A stretch of DNA of 12,155 bases from an uncultured Clostridia bacterium (GTDB lineage Bacteria; Bacillota; Clostridia; Oscillospirales; Butyricicoccaceae): the NCBI GenBank assembly GCA_910586575.1, contig CAJUJQ010000096.1:1-12155 (forward strand), written 5' to 3'. Positions within the stretch are counted from its first letter, which is position 1; the number at the start of each line of letters is the position of its first letter. The notes below the pieces were generated by a model that saw only the letters and a program-made list of their open reading frames with translations, was not told the origin of the DNA and did not search any database. The position numbers and the translations under genes were made by a program. Of this stretch, positions 1 to 7,096 are shown piece after piece.

Positions 1-192
1 TATATAAACTGCTTTTTGAGCCGCCCTTTGTCGCTTGAAACTTGGAAACTGGTGATGCCTGAACAAAAATTGAAAGTATCAGTGAGAATACCAACAGCCC
101 CTGAAAACACAGAAGCTGTCAGTATTCCGCAGCCGTTTCCCTACAAACTGCCGGAGGAGATATATGATTATTCAGAACAATGCTCTGTATAA
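1..192 (+). CDS. C-terminal part of an unrecognised protein (5' end outside window)
   Basis: A plus-strand frame is open from base 1 to a TAA at 190-192 and gives 63 residues, ending KLPEEIYDYSEQCSV. An internal ATG lies at 55-57, but the frame stays open upstream of it, so this is more likely the end of a longer gene than a small gene. The tail is rich in Pro, Glu and Tyr and has no membrane segment. I do not recognise the family. The DNA is visibly more AT-rich than the minus-strand operon next to it, which hints at a different origin, for example a mobile-element gene, but no transposase motif is visible. It converges on the downstream minus-strand operon. Confidence 0.45.
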   Translation, partial: YINCFLSRPLSLETWKLVMPEQKLKVSVRIPTAPENTEAVSIPQPFPYKLPEEIYDYSEQCSV

Positions 193-337
193 TCCGTCTT
201 TTGATTTGACAATTACGCCTCTGCAATCAACTGGGCTTTCTGTCTGTTAACATATCTTACAGGCGCGTATTGTCAGTGCTTGAAGCCTACCTGGTAAAAT
301 TCTAGCATTCAGAATTTTCATACGCCGGGAATAAGGA
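193..337. other. Convergent intergenic region
   Basis: This 145 bp stretch separates the plus-strand gene end at 192 from the minus-strand transketolase stop at 338. It is AT-rich. Apart from the hairpin at 296-318 I see no gene, tRNA or repeat in it. Confidence 0.6.
296..318. terminator. AT-rich hairpin, possible bidirectional terminator
   Basis: The arms AAAATTCT (296-303) and AGAATTTT (311-318) form a perfect 8-bp inverted repeat with a 7-nt loop. It sits 20 bp beyond the stop of the last operon gene and between convergent genes, so termination from either side is plausible. The stem is short and almost free of G and C, so it would be weak as an intrinsic terminator. Confidence 0.4.
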
Positions 338-1309
338 TCAAACCTTACGCGACATTGCTTTCACAGCCGCCGCCGCGATATCCTTCGCGGTGAGGTTGTA
401 CTGCTCCATCAGGAATGCCTGCGGGCCGACCTGACCGAAACGGTTCTGGATACCGATGCGCTCCAACGGGGTGGGACATTTCTGCGAAAGCAGGTTTGCG
501 ACCGCCGAACCCAGACCGCACGATACCTGATGGTTTTCGGCGGTGACGATGCAGCCGGTTTCCGCCGCCGCTTTCAGGATCAAATCCTCGTCCAGCGGCT
601 TCCAGGTATGGATATCCAGCACGCGGGCGCTGATTTTCTGCGCGCTTTCGAGCAGCTCCGCCGCCTTGAGCGCCTCGTCAACCATGATGCCGGACGCGAT
701 AATCGTTACATCGGAGCCGTTGCGCAGTGTGACGCCCTTACCGATTTCAAACTGTGAGCCGTCGCCGTAAACCTGGACGCAGTCCTTGCGGATCAGTCTC
801 ATATAGGAGGGCTTATCGCACTTTGCGAGCTGCTCGGTCAGGAACTTCGTCTGCACATAATCGCAGGAGTCAATTACCACGGCATTCGGGATGGTCATAT
901 ACAGCGCGCAGTCCTCAAAGGGCATATGGGTCGCGCCGTTGAACGCCGCCGTCACGCCGGGGTCGGAGCCGATCACATGCACCGGCAGCTCGGAATAGCC
1001 CGCCGCCAGGAACGCCTGGTCAAACATGCGCCGCGCCGCGAAACATCCGAACGAATGCACAAACACTTTCATCCCGGTCGCCGCCATGCCGGAGGCCACA
1101 CCCATGGCGTTCTGCTCGGCAATACCCGCGTTAAACGTCCGGTCGGGGAAGGATTTCAGCAGCTTGCCGGAGTTGATGCAGCCCATCAAATCACAGTCAA
1201 TATGGGAGATCGTTTTATCCTGTTCCATCACGCCCAGCATGGCGTCTACATAGCCGTCACGGTTTGCGCGGGCATCTTTCTCATGCTTTCCAACGAGTGT
1301 AAAATTCAT
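338..1309 (-). CDS. Transketolase, C-terminal subunit (pyrimidine-binding and C domains)
   Basis: 323 residues, the usual size for the C half of a split transketolase. With the N half it forms a TPP enzyme that moves two-carbon ketol units between sugars. The Pyr-domain GIAEQN motif (62-67) carries the catalytic Glu65 that activates TPP. GATH with His128 matches the conserved GPTH/GATH active-site motif. R17 and R174 line up with sugar-phosphate-binding arginines. The C domain follows from about residue 190. Oddities: the usual Ser-Lys-Ser-Thr loop is Met-Gly-Cys-Ile-Asn (42-46), the phosphate-binding His (E. coli TktA His461, from memory) is Asp116, and the Glu-Asp before GATH is Phe123-Asn124. 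The substrate pocket is therefore atypical. The start is supported by AAAGGAGG upstream, overlapping the stop of the N subunit. It is the last gene of the train. Confidence 0.9.
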   Translation of the reverse strand: MNFTLVGKHEKDARANRDGYVDAMLGVMEQDKTISHIDCDLMGCINSGKLLKSFPDRTFNAGIAEQNAMGVASGMAATGMKVFVHSFGCFAARRMFDQAFLAAGYSELPVHVIGSDPGVTAAFNGATHMPFEDCALYMTIPNAVVIDSCDYVQTKFLTEQLAKCDKPSYMRLIRKDCVQVYGDGSQFEIGKGVTLRNGSDVTIIASGIMVDEALKAAELLESAQKISARVLDIHTWKPLDEDLILKAAAETGCIVTAENHQVSCGLGSAVANLLSQKCPTPLERIGIQNRFGQVGPQAFLMEQYNLTAKDIAAAAVKAMSRKV

Positions 1310-1324
1310 CGTGTTTCCCCTCCT

Positions 1325-2158
1325 TTACTGCGCCTGGAGCGCCGCAAGCGCTGCTTCTGAGGCCGCAATCGCTTCCTCCCACTGTTCCTTCGTCGGCTGG
1401 GACGAATGCGCGCCGCTCGGCTCGGCAAAGGTCGCTCCCTTGCCCTTGACCGTGTTCAGAATGAGCGCGGCCGGCTTCCCCACGACGCTGCACGCGGCAC
1501 GGAGCGCGTCATGGATCTGCTCCACATCGTTGCCGTCGGCAATATCGATCACGTTCCAGCCGAACGCGTCAAACTTAGCGGCAAGGCCCTTACCGTGGCT
1601 CATGACATCGGTGCACGCGCCGTCCAGCTGCCGCTTGTTGTCGTCCACCAGACAAATCAGATTGTCCAGTTTATAATGCGCCGCGAACTGCGCGGCTTCC
1701 CAGACCTGCCCCTCGTCGGCTTCACCGTCGCCGATTGCCACAAAGACATGGTTTTTACGCCCCTGCACCTTGCTGCCAAGCGCCGCGCCGACGGCCTCGC
1801 TCATGCCCTGCCCCAGCGAACCGGTGGTCAGGTCTACGCCGATGGTCTTGTTCCGGTCGGTATGCGACGGGAAGTCCGTCCCCGGCTGGTTGAGCGTATA
1901 CGCGCTTTCCATCGGATAATAGCCCTTCAGGCCAAGCGTCGCGTACATGACCGGCCCACCGTGCCCCTTGGAGAGTACGAACCAGTCACGTCCTTCCCAG
2001 CGCGGTTTTTGGGGGTCAATGTTCATGATATCGCCGTACAGGACGGCCATCGCGTCCGCCATCGACATCGAGCCGCCGACGTGGCCGAAGCCGCGCGAAG
2101 CAATGATTTTCAAGGTTTCCAACCTGATCTGCGCTGCAAAAATCTTTAATTTTTGCAT
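1325..2158 (-). CDS. Transketolase, N-terminal subunit (TPP/PP domain)
   Basis: 277 residues, normal length for the N half of a split transketolase. The TPP-diphosphate/Mg motif is GDGEADEGQVWEA (143-155), with Asn174 completing GDG-X(~28)-N. Conserved active-site histidines are visible: His25 (GFGHVGGS), His66 (LSKGHGGP), His99 (PSHTDR, before the TTGSLGQG motif) and His251 near the end. All catalytic parts are therefore intact, in contrast to the altered pocket of the partner subunit. It lies 15 bp upstream of the C subunit and 105 bp downstream of the dehydratase gene. The chosen ATG has a modest AAGGA site. A stronger AAGGAGG site serves an out-of-frame ATG at 2175, 17 bp upstream (see findings). 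Its position after iolDB and the 4-hydroxybutyrate-type genes suggests a catabolic rather than pentose-phosphate role. Confidence 0.9.
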   Translation of the reverse strand: MQKLKIFAAQIRLETLKIIASRGFGHVGGSMSMADAMAVLYGDIMNIDPQKPRWEGRDWFVLSKGHGGPVMYATLGLKGYYPMESAYTLNQPGTDFPSHTDRNKTIGVDLTTGSLGQGMSEAVGAALGSKVQGRKNHVFVAIGDGEADEGQVWEAAQFAAHYKLDNLICLVDDNKRQLDGACTDVMSHGKGLAAKFDAFGWNVIDIADGNDVEQIHDALRAACSVVGKPAALILNTVKGKGATFAEPSGAHSSQPTKEQWEEAIAASEAALAALQAQ

Positions 2159-2263
2159 CTTTTCCTTTTTGTCATTTTGTCCTCCTTGCGGAATCTCCGG
2201 CAGCCCGCCGGTTATGGAAACGGACCGCCGGTATCCCTTAGAAATACAGAAAAATGGGTTCGC

Positions 2264-3709
2264 TTACTTGATACGCGCAATATCCTTCGCCAGCTGCTTT
2301 TTCATTTCGAGATTCGACTGGCGGGAAATCATGATGCGCTGTGCCTGCGGGGAGCCCGCGCCGTGCATGGACTCCGGCAGATAGCCGACGGCGGCGGTAC
2401 CCATCGTCATATTTTCGATCAGGCGGAGCACACGCATCCGGTCCTCGGTCGGGACGGAATCGACGCCTTTCAAATACTTTTCAATATAATCATGAGTCGC
2501 CGGGTTGCGGTAGTCCGCTTCGCTCGGCTGCGTAACCATAATGCCGCCTGCCAGATCCTGCGCCAGACGCGCGATTTCATACGGGAAGCGTGTAACATTC
2601 TGCTTGCAGACGTTTGCCAGAAGCAGGTCGATTAAGTAGTTGCCGGACTTGGTCTTGCTGCCCTGCGAGGAGCACGCAATGCCACAGCAGTAAAGGGTTT
2701 CGTTGAGGTGGGTCATTTCGATGAGCTTATCCTTGACGTGGGAAGCCTTTGCCGAACCCGCCATATCGCCTGCCAGCGCGGTTGCGCCAATCAGCACGTC
2801 GCCGACACCGACCTTGCAGCCGCCGTAGCTCTGACGATGGTAGCCCGCGAAGCGCTCCACCATCATACCCGCGAACTGCACCTCGCCGTTGAGGAAAATC
2901 ATGTCATTCGGGATGAATACGCGGTCAAAGATTACAAGTACCTCATGCCCGCCGTAAACCTTGTTGCCCACGTCAATATCATTATGCTGCTCGGTCTTGC
3001 GGGTGTCGCAGGACTGCCGCCCAAGGATCAGGGTAATGCCTTCCGCGTCGGTCGGGCAGGCGAACGAAACCGCGTAATCCTCGTCGCCGGGACGCATGGA
3101 AATTGTAGGCATAACCAGGACATAATGGCTGTTCAGATAGCCGGTCTGGTGCGCTTTCGCGCCGGTGACGTACACGCCGTCCGGGGTGCGCTCCACCACG
3201 TGCAGGAACAAATCCGGGTCGGCCTGCTGGGAGGGGGATTTTGAGCGGTCGCCTTTCACATCGGTCATAGCGCCGTCAACCGCCCAGTCGTTATTCTGCA
3301 CATCTGTCCAGAACTTCACGAAATTCTCATGATACTTCGTTCCGCAGGCTCCATCCGTCTCAAATGTGGTCGAGAACACCGCGTTGGAAGCGTCCAGGCC
3401 GACACAGCGCTGGAAGCAGGCCGCCGTTTTCTGCCCCAGAAGCCGCTGCATCTTAACCTTTTTGATCAGGTCGTCGGTGGACTGGTGCAGATGGGTGAAG
3501 CGGTTGATCTTCTTACCGGTCAGGCTGGAAGTCGCGGTCATGAGATCTTCATATTCCGGCTTTTCGGCCAGCTCGTAGGTCGCGGCAAAGGAATTCAGTG
3601 ACGGACGCACAATCGGGTCGTCAACCACATTTTCAACCTTCTCACCAAAACGGTACAGGTTCAGCTTCAGAGGGCGCAGGGATTCAATATATTGCTCTTT
3701 TGTCATCAT
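2264..3709 (-). CDS. abfD: 4-hydroxybutyryl-CoA dehydratase family protein (AbfD-like)
   Basis: 481 residues, closely resembling Clostridium aminobutyricum AbfD as I remember it. The family binds FAD and a [4Fe-4S] cluster and removes water from 4-hydroxybutyryl-CoA by a ketyl-radical mechanism to give crotonyl-CoA. All four cluster ligands are present: Cys98 and Cys102 (CFQRCVG) and His291 and Cys298 (HRQSYGGC). Other family signatures are HQSTDDLIKKVKMQRLLGQK (75-94), GAKAHQTG (183-190), SHVKDKLIEMTHLNETLYCC and the near-terminal ESMHGAGSPQAQRIM. The start at the first of two ATGs has AAGGAG about 11 nt upstream. The gene lies 33 bp after the CoA-transferase gene, as in aminobutyrate-fermenting clusters. 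The inositol context allows a 3-hydroxylated substrate. The homology to plain 4-hydroxyphenylacetate hydroxylases is more distant and they lack this ligand set. Confidence 0.92.
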   Translation of the reverse strand: MMTKEQYIESLRPLKLNLYRFGEKVENVVDDPIVRPSLNSFAATYELAEKPEYEDLMTATSSLTGKKINRFTHLHQSTDDLIKKVKMQRLLGQKTAACFQRCVGLDASNAVFSTTFETDGACGTKYHENFVKFWTDVQNNDWAVDGAMTDVKGDRSKSPSQQADPDLFLHVVERTPDGVYVTGAKAHQTGYLNSHYVLVMPTISMRPGDEDYAVSFACPTDAEGITLILGRQSCDTRKTEQHNDIDVGNKVYGGHEVLVIFDRVFIPNDMIFLNGEVQFAGMMVERFAGYHRQSYGGCKVGVGDVLIGATALAGDMAGSAKASHVKDKLIEMTHLNETLYCCGIACSSQGSKTKSGNYLIDLLLANVCKQNVTRFPYEIARLAQDLAGGIMVTQPSEADYRNPATHDYIEKYLKGVDSVPTEDRMRVLRLIENMTMGTAAVGYLPESMHGAGSPQAQRIMISRQSNLEMKKQLAKDIARIK

Positions 3710-3742
3710 GGCTATTTCTTCTCCTTGCTTAAAATCATGTTA

Positions 3743-5050
3743 TTATACGGTAAGCTTTTCGCCAAACCGGCTTTCAAACTCCTCCGCCAGCTGCGGACGG
3801 AATTTCGGGTGCGCAATCGCAATCAGGCGCTTTGCGCGCTCGCGCAGGGTCTGGCCGCGCAGCTGCGCCACGCCGTACTCAGTGACAATATAGTTCACGT
3901 CACAGCGGCTTGTTGTGACCGGCCCGCCGGTCGTGATGGTCGAAACAATCTTGGATGCCGCTTCGTTGTTGGTCGCCGAGTGCAGGGCGATAATGGAACG
4001 TCCGCCCTTTGAGAGATTCGCGCCGCGTACAAAGTCCATCTGCCCGCCGATGCCGGAAATCTGCCGCAGGCCAATGGCCTCCGCACAAACCTGTCCCTGC
4101 AAATCGACCTCGACACAGGAATTGATGCTCACAACATTATCATTCTGCGATATGATCGCCGGGTTATTGCAAACGTCAACCGGCAGCATATTGATGATCG
4201 GGTTGTTATTCACAAAATCATACAATTTGCGAGTTCCCATCAGGAATGTCACACAGACCTTGCCCACGTCGCGCTGCTTGCATTTGCCGTTGATTACACC
4301 GGATTCCAGCAGCGGGAGCACGCCGTCCGAAATCATTTCGGTATGTAAACCGAGATTTTTCTTGTCGCCAAGGAAGGAGCAAACCGCGTCCGGCAGCGCG
4401 CCGATGCCAAGCTGTAAGCAGTCGCCGTCGCGCACCAGGTCCGCGATATATTTGCCAATCTGCCGGTCCGCGTCGCTGATCTTGGCGGGCTGGCTTTCCG
4501 GCAGCGGTTCCCATGAGCTGATAAACGCGTCAATTTCCGAAACATGGACAAAACTTTCCCCATAGGTACGCGGCATGTTCGGGTTAAATTCCGCAATCAC
4601 CGTTTTCGCCGATTTCACCGCCTGTGCGCCATAGTCACAGCTCAGGCCGAGCGATACGTAGCCACGCTCATCCGGGGGCGAGCAGGTGAACGCGAACACA
4701 TCTACCGGCATCGTCCCGTCACGGAACATACGCGGTACATCCGAGAAAAACGCCGGGGTATAATCAGCGCGGTTTTCCGCAATCGGCTTGCGCGCCAGCC
4801 CTCCAACAAAAAGGGCATTATGACGGAAATGGCTCTCCATGCCGGGCTGCAAATACTCCCCCGAACCCAGATAGACCATATGGGCAACTTCCACGCCATG
4901 GAACTGCTCTGCCATCCGCGCCATCGTGCGCTGGAATACAATCGGTTCGTCCACCGCGTGCCCAAACACGACCCTGTCGCCGTCATGAATCATGGAAACG
5001 GCGCGTTCCGGAGTCACAATGTGCTCTTTGTAATATTTTCTCCAATCCAT
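3743..5050 (-). CDS. abfT: 4-hydroxybutyrate-type CoA-transferase (AbfT/Cat2 family)
   Basis: 435 residues, about the length of Clostridium aminobutyricum AbfT (438). Family I CoA-transferases move CoA from acetyl-CoA or another acyl-CoA to a carboxylate through a glutamyl-CoA thioester. The catalytic Glu238 is in LHTEMISDG (235-243), at the same number as in AbfT. The oxyanion and CoA-site loop GIGGQMDFVRGA (333-344) and the C-terminal TEYGVAQLRG (390-399) are intact. The start has GGGAGG six bases upstream. The gene follows the alcohol dehydrogenase by 17 bp and precedes the dehydratase by 33 bp, forming the reduction, activation and dehydration block of 4-hydroxybutyrate fermentation. The true acid substrate cannot be read from sequence; 4-hydroxybutyrate, 3,4-dihydroxybutyrate and 3-hydroxypropionate are candidates. 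Confidence 0.92.
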   Translation of the reverse strand: MDWRKYYKEHIVTPERAVSMIHDGDRVVFGHAVDEPIVFQRTMARMAEQFHGVEVAHMVYLGSGEYLQPGMESHFRHNALFVGGLARKPIAENRADYTPAFFSDVPRMFRDGTMPVDVFAFTCSPPDERGYVSLGLSCDYGAQAVKSAKTVIAEFNPNMPRTYGESFVHVSEIDAFISSWEPLPESQPAKISDADRQIGKYIADLVRDGDCLQLGIGALPDAVCSFLGDKKNLGLHTEMISDGVLPLLESGVINGKCKQRDVGKVCVTFLMGTRKLYDFVNNNPIINMLPVDVCNNPAIISQNDNVVSINSCVEVDLQGQVCAEAIGLRQISGIGGQMDFVRGANLSKGGRSIIALHSATNNEAASKIVSTITTGGPVTTSRCDVNYIVTEYGVAQLRGQTLRERAKRLIAIAHPKFRPQLAEEFESRFGEKLTV

Positions 5051-5067
5051 TTCGATCCTCCCGGCGA

Positions 5068-6189
5068 TTAAAACGCACTCTCATAAATGGAAAGAATTTC
5101 GTCGCGGGTGAGAGGCACATAATTGTTGCCAAGCAGGCGCTGCTGGGTTTCGACCACACTGTCCGCATACTTCGGAAGTTCATCTTCGGTCACGCCATAG
5201 GCGCGCATCGGCTTGCGCTCCAGCACCCGATCCATAAGCGCGTACAGTTCCTCGACTGCGTCATCCTTGTAGCAGCCAAGAAGCCTGGCAATCATTGCTT
5301 CAAAACGGTTCAGTTTGCCAACCGGCTGTTTTTCCACATATTTTTTCATGACCGGGGCAAACATCACCTGATTTGCTTCCCCATGCGGTACATGATGGAC
5401 GCCGCCCAACGGGTAACTCAGCGCATGGACCGCCGCGCAGCCCGCGTGCCCGAAGGCGATACCTGCATAATTGGAAGCTCTCAAAAATTCTGCTTTGTAC
5501 TTCTTCCAGGCATCCTTGTCACCGGCGTCCGCCGCAGCCTTCCAGCAGGGCAGGATCAGGGCAAGAGCCTGCTCGGAGAAAATTTCGCTCAGCGGGCAGG
5601 CGTTCGGGGACAGGTAGCTCTCGACCGCGTGAATCATCGCGTCAATTGAGCTGGTCGCGTATACCCCGTATGGCAGGCTGGACAGCATCCCCGGAATCAG
5701 CGCCGCCTGATCGGCGAACATGGAAGGAGCGACAATGCCCTGTTTCACGCCCTTCGTGGTGCGGTTGATAATGGAAATATTGGTGACTTCGCTGCCCGTG
5801 CCGCAGGTTGTCGGAACGATAATCAGCGGATGTACCTTTTCCAGATTCCCCATATGGTCATAGAGACCATCGACCTTTTCCCCGCGCTTTGCAACTGTCA
5901 ATACTTTGGCGATATCGATAATCGTGCCGCCGCCGACCGCGACAATCCGTCCGAACTCCTTTCCGGAAAGCTCCGAAAGGATTGCATCAACCATGACATC
6001 GGTCGGCTCGCCTGCGCCGTATTGCTCCTGGAACAGCGTCTGGCAGCCAAGCCCCAGTGCCGCAATTGTCGGATTGTAAATGTATTCGTTGGTCAGAATC
6101 AAATCATTCGTGCCGAGCACCGCAGCCTTTGCAAAGTCGGAAAATTCCTTGTATTCCGCAATGCCCGGAACAATCTGAAATGCTTTCAT
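5068..6189 (-). CDS. 4hbD: Iron-containing alcohol dehydrogenase, 4-hydroxybutyrate dehydrogenase type
   Basis: 373 residues from the second in-frame ATG. That ATG has AAGGGGG eight bases upstream and aligns with the N-terminus of Clostridium kluyveri 4-hydroxybutyrate dehydrogenase. The first ATG, at 6195, is only two bases from the ribosome site. The family reduces succinate semialdehyde to 4-hydroxybutyrate with NAD(P)H. Visible motifs are the nucleotide-binding VGGGTIIDIAK (about 86-96), PTTCGTGSEVTN (126-137), and the metal ligands Asp183 and His187 (SSIDAMIHAVESY), His255 (AVHALSYPLGG) and His269 (HVPHGEAN). The C-terminal QQRLLGNNY motif is also typical. It lies 13 bp after iolB and 17 bp before the CoA-transferase gene. 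Alternative aldehyde substrates are 3-hydroxy-4-oxobutanoate or malonate semialdehyde. Confidence 0.9.
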   Translation of the reverse strand: MKAFQIVPGIAEYKEFSDFAKAAVLGTNDLILTNEYIYNPTIAALGLGCQTLFQEQYGAGEPTDVMVDAILSELSGKEFGRIVAVGGGTIIDIAKVLTVAKRGEKVDGLYDHMGNLEKVHPLIIVPTTCGTGSEVTNISIINRTTKGVKQGIVAPSMFADQAALIPGMLSSLPYGVYATSSIDAMIHAVESYLSPNACPLSEIFSEQALALILPCWKAAADAGDKDAWKKYKAEFLRASNYAGIAFGHAGCAAVHALSYPLGGVHHVPHGEANQVMFAPVMKKYVEKQPVGKLNRFEAMIARLLGCYKDDAVEELYALMDRVLERKPMRAYGVTEDELPKYADSVVETQQRLLGNNYVPLTRDEILSIYESAF

Positions 6190-6202
6190 TTTCATGTCCC
6201 CC

Positions 6203-6994
6203 TTAAATCTCCGGGAAGAACTTCGCGTCCGGCTTCAGTACCCATTCATATTCCGCAACGTTTGTCGTGATAATATTTTTATCGTCCTGCAAACGGATGC
6301 ACCACAGGTAATACTCCGCGTAGCCGGGAGCCGCCGCCTGCGAATGCGTTACATTTTCCGGCATACCGGTCAGGTCGTTGTTTTTCACCTTGAAAGCGTC
6401 GTCTCCGAACTCCGCCAGCCCATAGCCGTTTTCCGGCAGGAACTTGTAATAATACAGCTCCGGCTCCACGTGCTGGTGAGGCGGGTAAGAGGACCACTTG
6501 CCGGGAAAATGGACGACTTCGCCGATAAAGAAGTTGGTTTCCGGGCAGCTGGAACGATCGAAGAAGGTACGTACCAGGCGGGTAGACATGTCGTTCATCA
6601 GACCCGCGCCGCGCTCCTCGTTGGCGCTCAGGCAGTCCGCGGGACGGAGCAGGCGCGCTGCGAAAGCACGCTTGTTTTCCGTGCGCGCAACCGCGATTTC
6701 CGTGTCGCTTAACGCAGTGATCACGACAACTGTATTTTGCGGCACATGCAGCAGGATCGCCCCCTCGTGGAAGCAGTCTTTCCGCTCGACGACTTCGCTG
6801 TTTTTGTCCCACTCAAAGGAGATTTTGCCGTATAACAGGTCATAAACAACCTCCTGCGCGTAGTCAAAGTGCATGATGTCACCGGCAGTCATTTTTACGA
6901 CGCCGAACTCCATGCCCATCATTTCCGGGTTGTCCGCCGCGGAAACCATTTTGTTATAGCCCTTCTCAAAAGGCCCCTTGCTTGTATATTTCAT
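6203..6994 (-). CDS. iolB: 5-deoxy-glucuronate isomerase IolB
   Basis: IolB converts 5-deoxy-D-glucuronate to 2-deoxy-5-keto-D-gluconate in myo-inositol catabolism. The protein is a two-cupin enzyme of normal length (263 residues from this start). The hallmark GEVVHFPGKWSSYPPHQH with a following PELYYYKF carries metal-binding His and Glu residues in the C-terminal cupin, and THSQAAAPGY and YYLW further on are also typical. Two ATGs compete. The one at 7006 has its AAGG abutting the codon, while the one at 6994 has the same AAGGA about 11 bases upstream, so 6994 is preferred; using 7006 adds four residues. A 102-bp gap with a 12-bp-stem hairpin separates it from iolD. The following dehydrogenase gene begins 13 bp after its stop. 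Confidence 0.95.
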   Translation of the reverse strand: MKYTSKGPFEKGYNKMVSAADNPEMMGMEFGVVKMTAGDIMHFDYAQEVVYDLLYGKISFEWDKNSEVVERKDCFHEGAILLHVPQNTVVVITALSDTEIAVARTENKRAFAARLLRPADCLSANEERGAGLMNDMSTRLVRTFFDRSSCPETNFFIGEVVHFPGKWSSYPPHQHVEPELYYYKFLPENGYGLAEFGDDAFKVKNNDLTGMPENVTHSQAAAPGYAEYYLWCIRLQDDKNIITTNVAEYEWVLKPDAKFFPEI

Positions 6995-7030
6995 ATCGCT
7001 TTGCATCCTTTTCTGATTTTTATAGAAGTG

Positions 7031-7063
7031 GAAAGCCGCCCGCTCTGTAAACGGGCGGCTTTC
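7031..7063 (-). terminator. Strong intercistronic hairpin between iolD and iolB
   Basis: GAAAGCCGCCCG (7031-7042) and CGGGCGGCTTTC (7052-7063) form a perfect 12-bp stem with a 9-nt loop. On the minus strand the stem ends in CTTTC followed by CACTTC, a poor U-tract. It could therefore be a leaky terminator, an RNA-processing site or a 3' stabiliser that lowers expression of iolB and later genes relative to iolD. Confidence 0.65.
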
Positions 7064-7096
7064 GATACGGAGGGAAAATGCCAGAAATATTGGGTT

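Noticed and set aside
1406..2149. 247-codon plus-strand frame opposite the transketolase N subunit
   Set aside because: It mirrors a well-conserved gene and its product has the Arg/His-rich composition of a shadow frame, with no recognisable domain.
2202..2235. Two CCGCCGGT direct repeats between the dehydratase and transketolase genes
   Set aside because: They are only 8 bp in GC-rich DNA, form no clear hairpin or operator pattern, and are easily due to chance.
2264..6189. Reading the three enzymes as a malonate semialdehyde to acryloyl-CoA (propionate) branch
   Set aside because: Kept only as an alternative: it leaves the transketolase unexplained, needs IolC/IolJ which are not seen, and would not require an AbfD-type radical dehydratase.
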